Assembly: GCA_047974625.1 (NCBI GenBank)
Contig: JBKECK010000039.1
Location: forward strand, 9,051 to 73,050
Length of the DNA stretch: 64,000 bases
Direction of reading: 5' to 3'
DNA from: CADEDH01 sp047974625
Lineage (GTDB): Bacteria > Actinomycetota > Acidimicrobiia > Acidimicrobiales > SZUA-35
The stretch's first letter is position 1; each line of letters starts with the position of its first letter. This document shows positions 25,121 to 32,234 of the stretch, piece after piece. Under the pieces are notes generated by a model. It did no database searches. It had not been told where the DNA came from and was given only the letters and a program-made list of their open reading frames with translations. Position numbers and translations under genes: made by a program.

Positions 25121-25211
25121 ACCCCGGCGTGGTAGCCCCGCAACGACATCCACTGGGCCGACCTCGGACCACCGGCCGGGCGCCGACCCGTGGCTCGACA
25201 TCGTCTGCTGA
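25121..25211 (+). pseudogene. Internally deleted second copy of mazF
   Basis: From CCCCGGCGTGGTAGC onward this stretch repeats the first 75 or so bases of the intact mazF locus (20615-20690) with a few changes and one extra C, then jumps directly to a copy of the last 18 bases of mazF (CTCGACATCGTCT plus stop). About 80 codons are deleted and the frame is shifted. The rest of 24912-25320 shows no gene. Confidence 0.75.
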
Positions 25212-25320
25212 AACAGGGCTCAGCAAGACCGAGTGCGTGCTCAGACCCGTCGCCCCACGCCCATGTGGCGACGTCGACCAGCTCGAATCCCAGCTTGACT
25301 CCTCGGCCAGGATAGGGTTT

Positions 25321-25878
25321 ATGGTTCGAACCGTGAACTCTGAAGGATCTGTATCTGCCGCCCAACTGCGGATGGATTGGGAGCGGGTGCCGCCGGTGCC
25401 GTGCCCGGTGAGCTCGACGCTCGATCTGGTCGGCGACCGGTGGAGTCTGCTGATCGTGCGGGACGTGATGAACGGGGTCCGCCGCTTCGACGGTCTGACG
25501 AAGCGACTCGGTATCGGGCGGGCGACGCTGTCGGCCCGGCTGAGGCAGCTGGTCGATGACGGCATCCTCGAGACGGCGGACTATCTGGACCGCCGAGGGC
25601 GGACGCGGAGCGAGTACCGCCTGACCGATCGTGGGTGGGCGTTACGGCATGTCGTGGTCGCGCTGCGGGACTGGGGCGACGCCCACGTGATCGGTGAGGG
25701 CAACGAACTCCTCCATCTGGTCGACCGGACCTCGGGTCGGCCCGTGCGCCTGGCCTTCGTCGACGACACCGGAAGCGAGGTCGACGACCGCGACGTCATG
25801 ACCGGACCCGGACCGGGGTTTCCCGCCTCCGCCCTGGTCCCCGCCGACGACGCCCCGGTCAACGGGCCGAACGCGTGA
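25321..25878 (+). CDS. HxlR-family transcriptional regulator
   Basis: A 185-residue winged-helix regulator. The domain starts at CPVSSTLDLVGDRWSLLIVR, with the conserved family Cys and Trp, then RRFDGLTKRLGIGRATLSAR (recognition helix), LRQLVDDGILETADYLDRRG and the wing RTRSEYRLTDRGWAL. A C-terminal extension of 70 residues follows, longer than in minimal HxlR. The ATG at 25321 is favoured; a GTG four codons in is possible. Its stop overlaps the MFS start (GTGA), so it leads and probably controls the operon through to 29613. The inducer is unknown. Confidence 0.85.
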   Translation: MVRTVNSEGSVSAAQLRMDWERVPPVPCPVSSTLDLVGDRWSLLIVRDVMNGVRRFDGLTKRLGIGRATLSARLRQLVDDGILETADYLDRRGRTRSEYRLTDRGWALRHVVVALRDWGDAHVIGEGNELLHLVDRTSGRPVRLAFVDDTGSEVDDRDVMTGPGPGFPASALVPADDAPVNGPNA

Positions 25879-27338
25879 CCACCTCACCAACCACCGCTGC
25901 GATGTGCGACCCGGCACGGACCGCCGCCCACGACCTCCGACTGTTGTTGATCGCCGGCAGCGTGATCGCCGCGATCGGTCTCGGTGTGCGGTCGACGTTC
26001 GGCCTTTTCCTCAACGACCTCAACGCCGCCCTCGGCACCGACACCTCCACGTTCGCGTTGGCGATCGGGATCCAGAACCTGATCTGGGGCATCGGCCAAC
26101 CCATCGCCGGCGCCATCGCCGACCGCTACGGATCCGCCCGGGTCCTCGCCACCGGCGCCGTCGTCTACTGCTCCGGCGTGGCGATGATGGCCCACGCCTC
26201 CACCGCCCCCCAGCTCTACCTGTCGGGCGGGTTCGTCGTCGGCGTCGGCCTCGCCGCCACCAGCTTCGCCGTCGTGTTGGCGTCGATCGGCCGCCGCTTC
26301 CCGCCCGAGCGCCGCTCGACGGCTCTCGGCATCGCCACCGCCGTCGGATCGGGCGGCCAGTTCGTGTTCGTGCAACTCGCCAACCGGATCGACGCCGCCG
26401 CCGGCTGGCAGACCGCCCTCAGTGTCCTCGGGCTCGTCACGCTTGCGATCGTCGTGCTCGCCCGTCCCCTGCGAGGCAACGCCGAGAACGCCGACGAGGC
26501 CGCCGCTCAAGCGGCCAGCCCCGACGCTCCGGCCGCGCCCGTCGAGTCGCTGTCGTCGGTGATCGCGCGGGCCAGCGTCAACCGGTCCTACCTGCTGTTG
26601 TGCGCTGGGTTCTTCGTGTGCGGTGTGCACGTCACCTTCATCGCCACCCACCTCATCCCCTACCTCGAGAACGGCTCGGTGTCCGATGGCGTCGCCGGTC
26701 TCGCCTGGGCGCTGGTCGGTCTCACCAACATCGCGGGGTCCTACCTCGCCGGCGTCCTTGGTGCCCGCCACAGCAAAGCCCGTCTCCTGTCGCTGATCTA
26801 CGCCGCGCGTGGCGTCGTCATCGCAGGGTTCGTCCTCCTCCCCATGACCAGTGCGACCGTGATCGGCTTCGGCGCTGCCATCGGGGTGCTGTGGCTCTCC
26901 ACCGTGCCGCTCACCGGAGCGATCGTCGCCCAACAGTTCGGAACCCGTCACGCCGGCACCCTGTTCGGCCTCGTGTTCCTCGCCCACCAGCTCGGCGCCT
27001 TCGCCGGCGCGTATGGCGGAGGCTGGCTCGCTGACCGCACCGGAGACTACGCCGCGTCGTGGTGGATCGCCGTCGCCCTCGCCGTTGGGGCCGCAGTCGC
27101 GAACCTGTTCATCGACGAGGGCCCTCAGCGACTCGACCCCGCGACGCCACGACGCAGATCGGTCCGATTGCTGCGCCCGGCACTGGGCGTAAACGCCATC
27201 GCCTTGTTCGCCTTCCTCACCCTGGCCACTCCGGCCGCCCCGGAAGCCGCCGAATCCCCACCGCAGATCATCTGCGGTGGGGCCCACCCCGCAGCCCTCA
27301 GCCCCGACAGCCGCACGACGTCCGAGGACCAACCGTGA
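25875..27338 (+). CDS. Major facilitator superfamily transporter
   Basis: A 487-residue transporter with about 12 membrane helices. MFS signs include GIQNLIWGIGQPIAGAIADR before the GSARVLATGAVV helix, GRRFPPERRSTALGIATAVG, and the second-half repeat at GVLGARHSKARLLSLIYAAR. The domain ends near residue 420, after which comes a proline/alanine-rich tail with a short helix. The closest subgroup is the oxalate/formate or monocarboxylate-type permeases, but the substrate is not assignable. It overlaps the regulator gene (GTGA) and the MerB-like gene (GTGA). Confidence 0.85.
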   Translation: MTTSPTTAAMCDPARTAAHDLRLLLIAGSVIAAIGLGVRSTFGLFLNDLNAALGTDTSTFALAIGIQNLIWGIGQPIAGAIADRYGSARVLATGAVVYCSGVAMMAHASTAPQLYLSGGFVVGVGLAATSFAVVLASIGRRFPPERRSTALGIATAVGSGGQFVFVQLANRIDAAAGWQTALSVLGLVTLAIVVLARPLRGNAENADEAAAQAASPDAPAAPVESLSSVIARASVNRSYLLLCAGFFVCGVHVTFIATHLIPYLENGSVSDGVAGLAWALVGLTNIAGSYLAGVLGARHSKARLLSLIYAARGVVIAGFVLLPMTSATVIGFGAAIGVLWLSTVPLTGAIVAQQFGTRHAGTLFGLVFLAHQLGAFAGAYGGGWLADRTGDYAASWWIAVALAVGAAVANLFIDEGPQRLDPATPRRRSVRLLRPALGVNAIALFAFLTLATPAAPEAAESPPQIICGGAHPAALSPDSRTTSEDQP

Positions 27339-27835
27339 ACCAGCCAGCACCCTTTCTCACCGAGACCGTCGTCGAAGACGTCCGCCTCTGCGTCGACCGC
27401 ACCCTCGCCGACACCGGCCGCCTCCCCATCGCCGACCAGTTCGCCGACATCGCCGGCGCCTGCCCAGCCTGCGACCGCGCCCTCGCCTGGCGAGTCGACA
27501 CCACCGCTCCACCCACCGGCCCCGAACGTGCCCGCTTCCTCGTCCCCACCCAACACATGTGGAACGACGTCATCACGCCTGCAGCAATCAGCTCCTGTTC
27601 TGCGACGACGACTGCGTCGACGCCTGGCTCAGGAACACCGGCAACACCGACGGCTACCGGATGGACCTGGCCACCCTCTGGCACTTCGCCGCCCACTGGT
27701 ACGACGGACGACTCGACCGAAACTACCAACACCGAGAACCGGCCCGACGCCCTCACCTACTTCGCCGACGTCGGCCTCCGCGGCGCCTTCTGGAGCCTCC
27801 CCGACACCAGCGGCACGAACGAGCCGCAGCCATGA
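27335..27835 (+). pseudogene. Alkylmercury-lyase (MerB)-like protein with two compensating frameshifts
   Basis: The frame from the GTG at 27335 reads LPIADQFADIAGACPACDRA and ARFLVPTQHMWNDVI, then loses similarity near 27580. The continuation CSNQLLFCDDDCVDAWLRNT, then MDLATLWHFAAHWYDGRLDR, lies in another frame up to about 27745, after which DALTYFADVGLRGAFWSLPD returns in the first frame. Together they match the MerB-like C-terminal domain of actinobacterial proteins of about 170 residues. The two shifts restore the frame, so about 55 residues would be mistranslated if real. Its ends overlap both neighbours by four bases. Confidence 0.55.
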
Positions 27836-29613
27836 GCGAGACCACCTCGTGGCCCGACGGCGTCCTTGTCGAAGCCGAGCACTTCGCCGACCACGGCGGC
27901 TGGACCGTCGACTCCCAGTTCGAGAACCAGATGGGCTCCCCCTACCTGCTCGCCCACGGCCTCGGCCGGCCCGTCGATGACGCCCGAACCACCATCGCCA
28001 TCGACCAGGCCGGCGTCTACCACGTCTGGGTCCGAGCCAAGGACTGGGTCCCGGACCACCACCCCGGCCGCTTCACCCTCACCATCGACCACCACCGCCT
28101 CGACCGCGAGTTCGGCGCCGACGGACTCGACTGGAGCTGGGAAACCGCCGGCACCATCCAGCTCTCCGCCGGTGAGGTCGACCTGGTCCTCCACGACCTG
28201 ACCGGCTTCGACGGACGGTGTGACGCCATCTTCCTCTCCACCACCGACCAGGCTCCCCCCAACACCGTCGATGCCTCCACCAGGGCGTGGCGACGCCGCC
28301 AACTCGGCATGCCCGATGAACCGATACCGGCCGGCAACTTCGACCTCGTCGTCATCGGCGGCGGCATCACCGGCACTACCGGAGCACTGACCGCAGCCCG
28401 GCTCGGCCTCACCGTCGCGCTCCTCCAGAACCGGCCCGTCCTCGGCGGCAACGCCAGTATCGAGATCGGCCTCACCCCACGCGGCACCACCGGCCCCATC
28501 GTGGACGAGCTCTCCCAGCGCGGTCCCGACGGCAACCTCCGCGCCAGTGAACTCCTTGCCGCCGAACCCAACGCCACCGTGTTCGCCGACCACCATGTCT
28601 TCGACCTCGCCCTCGACGGCGACACCGTCTCCACCATCGACGCCCGCGACACCACCACCGGCACCGAACGACGCTTCAGCGCGCCGCTGTTCCTCGACTG
28701 CACCGGAACCGCCATCCTGGGCATCCTCGCCGGCGCCCCCACCATGTTCGGCCACGAAGCGCACGACGAGTTCGGCGAAGGTCTCGCCCCCGCCGAACAC
28801 CTCGACCAGCACCACGGCAACACCGTGTTCTTCCGCACCCGAGAAGCCGACCACCCTGTCGAGTTCCCCGACGTCCCCTGGGCTCTCGAAGTCGCCAAGG
28901 ACTATGCCAACCTCAGCGGCCAACTCTCCGAACCCGGCGTCGACAACGTCCCCGGCCCCGTCGCCGGCCCGGGCCGCACGCCCGACCCCAGCATTCGTCG
29001 ACGCATGCTCTTCCCCGCCACCCACTTCTGGGAGTACGGCCAATGGCACGACCCCTACACCGACGCCGAACACATCCGAGACCACCTCCTCCAAGCCATC
29101 TACGGCACATTCTCCAACGTCAAGACCCTCGAACCCGAGACCTGGGCCAACCTCGAACTCGACTGGGTCGCCCACGTCCCCGGCCAGGGCGAGTTCCGCC
29201 GCTACATCGGCGACCACATCCTCACCGAAACCGACATCCGCACCCACCGCCAGTTTCCCGACACCGTCGCTGAGAACTCCGGAGCGTTCTGCCTCCACTA
29301 CCCCATCGACGACACCTACGACTTCCGACTCAAGGACTGGCGGTGGGACACCCGCGACGGCGAACCCTTCGACATCCCCTTCCGCTGCCTCTACGCCCGC
29401 GACCTCGACAACCTGCTCATGGCCGGCAAACACATCAGCGCCACCCACATCGCCACCTCGGTCACCAAATTCATGGGCAACGGCGCACAACACGCCATCG
29501 CCACCGCAGCCGCCGCGTCCCTCTGCCACCGCTACCGCGCGTCACCCCGGCAGATCCACGACCAACACCTCGCCGAACTCCAAGAACTCGTCACCGCCCT
29601 CACGGAACGATGA
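27832..29613 (+). CDS. FAD-dependent oxidoreductase with N-terminal carbohydrate-binding-like domain
   Basis: A 593-residue flavoprotein of the FAD_oxidored (xanthan-lyase-like) family. Residues 1-130 form a beta-sandwich reminiscent of golvesin/CBM domains (VEAEHFADHGGWTVDSQF, AGVYHVWVRAKDW). The FAD Rossmann motif follows at about 170 (FDLVVIGGGITGTTGALTAA, RPVLGGNASIEIG), and the C-terminal FAD-contacting segment reads NLLMAGKHISATHIATSV. No signal peptide is seen. The ATG at 27832 overlaps the MerB-like stop. It ends the HxlR-MFS operon; it may process what the transporter imports, but the substrate is unknown. Confidence 0.83.
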   Translation: MSETTSWPDGVLVEAEHFADHGGWTVDSQFENQMGSPYLLAHGLGRPVDDARTTIAIDQAGVYHVWVRAKDWVPDHHPGRFTLTIDHHRLDREFGADGLDWSWETAGTIQLSAGEVDLVLHDLTGFDGRCDAIFLSTTDQAPPNTVDASTRAWRRRQLGMPDEPIPAGNFDLVVIGGGITGTTGALTAARLGLTVALLQNRPVLGGNASIEIGLTPRGTTGPIVDELSQRGPDGNLRASELLAAEPNATVFADHHVFDLALDGDTVSTIDARDTTTGTERRFSAPLFLDCTGTAILGILAGAPTMFGHEAHDEFGEGLAPAEHLDQHHGNTVFFRTREADHPVEFPDVPWALEVAKDYANLSGQLSEPGVDNVPGPVAGPGRTPDPSIRRRMLFPATHFWEYGQWHDPYTDAEHIRDHLLQAIYGTFSNVKTLEPETWANLELDWVAHVPGQGEFRRYIGDHILTETDIRTHRQFPDTVAENSGAFCLHYPIDDTYDFRLKDWRWDTRDGEPFDIPFRCLYARDLDNLLMAGKHISATHIATSVTKFMGNGAQHAIATAAAASLCHRYRASPRQIHDQHLAELQELVTALTER

Positions 29614-29817
29614 GACGCCCGAGCCCTGCGGACACCCCACAATCCACACGCCCCGACCCCGGACGTCGGCACGACTCCACAGCGGTCAAAGACGCTCATG
29701 CGACAGCAGCGACACCTTAAGCAGAGCGCCCGCCAGGGCCGACCTCAGCTCCGAACTTTCATCCGCGCGATCGAACACCTGTTCGCTTCGTGGCCGACAC
29801 TTCAGGCACTCACCGCG

Positions 29818-32181
29818 CTAGCGCCCGTCCCCACGGAAGACGCCCGGCATGGCGGTGTCGGCCCCGGGCGCACCGGAGAGCAGGTCGGTGATTCGTTGCA
29901 GCTCGGCCGGGGTGAGGCTGTTGGGGCGCGGGCCCCAGCTGGCCGGGCTGATCGGCACCGCCTCCGGCCCGAAGAACCCCTGGCCGAGCTCGCCCCAGTG
30001 CATCGTGATCTCGTGGCAGGTCTGACAAGCTCCGCTCTCCCCCGACTCCCACCGCTCGATCGTGCCGGCCACCGCCCGGTAGCGGGGGTCGGGGCGGACG
30101 AACCACTGCTGACCACTAGCGTCCGTGGTGATGAAGCCCTGGGTCTTAGCCTTCAGCTCGCTCATAAAATGGTTCGACCCGGCCCGGTAGGCGGCCCGGT
30201 CGTAGTCGAAGACCGCTTCGGCCAGGCCCCTGCCGCCGAGTGCTCCTATGAACCCGCCGATCAGGCCGCCGACCACAGAGCAGACCGGAGCCCCGGGGCC
30301 ACACACCAGACCCGCGGCCGCGCCGCCGGCCGCGCCCCCGAGGATGCCGCCGGCCGTCCCGCCGGCCACCCCGGTGGCGACCCTGGCCCGATGCTCGGGC
30401 TCGGCCAGGGCGATCTCGGCCCCCCCGGCGGCGAGGCCGATGACGAACAGGGCCCGGCCTCCCCAACGCAGGTACTTCATCGACGCCGGCATGCGGCCGA
30501 TGACGGGTGGGCCCGTGGCGTTTCGGGGCAGGGCGTTGACGAGCGGTCTTCCGTCCTCGGCCAGGGTCACCACCACCCGGGTCCCGGTGCGGCTGTCCCA
30601 ACCCATGATCGGCTCGCCCTGGCCCGACTGACGCATCCAGCCGTACACCCGACCCTGGCTGGCCTGGTTGGGCGCCCCTCCAGGAGCCCGGGCCGGGCCG
30701 AGGTCGGTGATCGACGTCGGCACCCCGCCCTCGGTCATCGGGCCGATCCGGCCTCCCAGGTACTGCTCGGCCACCGGTACCGCCCAGCGCACGCAGTTCT
30801 GCCCCTGGCAGAGGTTGGCTGCCGACGGGACCCCGGTGTAGTTCAGGGAGTGGGGCCCGACCTTCGGTAGACGCTCGGCGGCGACCAGCGCGGTGCTCCG
30901 GGGAACCGGGTACTCGATGCTCTGGGCCCCAGTGTGGGTGAACATGGGGATGCCTCGCCCGGGGGTGTAGCCCTCGCCGTAGACGGCTCCGGCCACCCCC
31001 AGCTGGCCGGACTTGACCGCGCCGGCCCGATCCGCGACGAGGGTCTGCAGCAGCGACCGCGGGGCATGGCTGCGCAGGATCTGGATCTGACCGTCGACCC
31101 TGGCGTAGACAGCGGTGTGACCCCAGGCCAGGCGGGACTGCAGCACACCCGTGTGGCCCGGGCTGCCGTACTGGGGGAAGCTGACCAGGCCGATGGCGTT
31201 GTCGCCGGCCGCGGCGAAGCCCGACACGTTCAGCGCCTGGGCCGAACTCATGAGGGTGCCGGCACTGGTCCCGGCCATCACTCCCCCCCAGGGGGATGGG
31301 GGCTGCTCGCGGTATCGGGGGGTCGGGAGGGCGTCGATCAGGCGCCCCTCCGGCATCGCCGACACCACGTCGGAGGCCAAGCCAGGCACCTCGAACATGG
31401 TGTAGGCCCCGCCCATCGGCAGCCCGGACGGTCGGGGAAGCTGCCCCTCACCAGACTGGACGTCGACGCCCAGGGACCGCCGGTACAGCTCCGTCTGAAG
31501 GAGGATCAGGTTGTCGGTCGCGCTCTGTACGGTCGGGTCGGTCGGGGCCAGGGAGGACAGGTGGTCACGCATCAGGCTCAGCTGGGAGCGGAGGTCGTCG
31601 TCGCCGAGCTGGTGGGCCCAGTCGCTGGTGATCGACATCTGTCTCGGGTCGGACTGTCGGCGTAGGGCCCGACCCCCCGACAGTGCCTGCTGAGCCACGT
31701 GGGTGAACTCGTGGGCCAGGAGCTCACGACCGGACGTGCTCGCGGGTTGGTATTCGCCCTCCCCGAAAACGATGTCGTTTCCGAAGGTGTAGGCGTTGGC
31801 GTTCAGCAGGCGGGCCGAGACGGCGGCGGCCGGGCCGGTGTGCAACCGGACGCCGAGGCGGCCCGCCATCCCCTGACGAGCGAGGTCGGCGGCCCGGCAG
31901 TCGGCACAGGTGCACTCCCCTCCACCTCCGGTCATGCGCTTGGCCACCCGGTCGGCCTGGCGCTCGGCCGCCGATGTCGAGGGGGTGGCCGGATCGACGC
32001 TGCGCCGTTGCACCGCTGCGGTCATCCCTCCGACGGCGGAGGGTCGCGGCAGGTGCCGAGGATCGGTCTGGCGGGTCGGCCGGGGCGGGCCGGCGGCCGC
32101 CACTGGGGACGGGCCGTGCTCGACCCGACGCACCGCCAGCGCGGTGGTCACGGTTGTGTCCCGACTTCGGGCCTCATCCAA
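29818..32181 (-). CDS. DUF4157 putative eCIS cargo protein with glycine zipper
   Basis: A 787-residue protein, last gene of the injection-system cluster. DUF4157 lies at about residues 105-170, with LLNANAYTFGNDIVFGEGEY and the zinc-peptidase-like HEFTHVAQQ (157-165); this domain marks cargo of extracellular contractile injection systems. A CTCADC motif precedes it. Near residues 605-655 a glycine-rich hydrophobic segment (VAGGTAGGILGGAAGGAAAG and GLIGGFIGALGG) could insert in membranes. The middle is unknown. TTG at 32181 has AGGA upstream; GTG at 32151 is an alternative. Function as a toxin is inferred from the domain and neighbours. Confidence 0.75.
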   Translation of the reverse strand: MDEARSRDTTVTTALAVRRVEHGPSPVAAAGPPRPTRQTDPRHLPRPSAVGGMTAAVQRRSVDPATPSTSAAERQADRVAKRMTGGGGECTCADCRAADLARQGMAGRLGVRLHTGPAAAVSARLLNANAYTFGNDIVFGEGEYQPASTSGRELLAHEFTHVAQQALSGGRALRRQSDPRQMSITSDWAHQLGDDDLRSQLSLMRDHLSSLAPTDPTVQSATDNLILLQTELYRRSLGVDVQSGEGQLPRPSGLPMGGAYTMFEVPGLASDVVSAMPEGRLIDALPTPRYREQPPSPWGGVMAGTSAGTLMSSAQALNVSGFAAAGDNAIGLVSFPQYGSPGHTGVLQSRLAWGHTAVYARVDGQIQILRSHAPRSLLQTLVADRAGAVKSGQLGVAGAVYGEGYTPGRGIPMFTHTGAQSIEYPVPRSTALVAAERLPKVGPHSLNYTGVPSAANLCQGQNCVRWAVPVAEQYLGGRIGPMTEGGVPTSITDLGPARAPGGAPNQASQGRVYGWMRQSGQGEPIMGWDSRTGTRVVVTLAEDGRPLVNALPRNATGPPVIGRMPASMKYLRWGGRALFVIGLAAGGAEIALAEPEHRARVATGVAGGTAGGILGGAAGGAAAGLVCGPGAPVCSVVGGLIGGFIGALGGRGLAEAVFDYDRAAYRAGSNHFMSELKAKTQGFITTDASGQQWFVRPDPRYRAVAGTIERWESGESGACQTCHEITMHWGELGQGFFGPEAVPISPASWGPRPNSLTPAELQRITDLLSGAPGADTAMPGVFRGDGR

Positions 32182-32234
32182 CTGATCCTAGTTCGAGGGC
32201 CTGGTCGGGCGCGGGCCCGCCTCGTCCCGCCGCC

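Noticed and set aside
25884..27350. 488-codon minus-strand frame opposite the MFS gene
   Set aside because: Composition is Gly/Asp/Glu-rich and shows no membrane or enzyme motifs; the plus-strand MFS protein is unmistakable.
27757..29529. 590-codon minus-strand frame opposite the FAD oxidoreductase
   Set aside because: Val/Gly/Glu-rich shadow typical of antisense to Asp/Ala-rich coding sequence.
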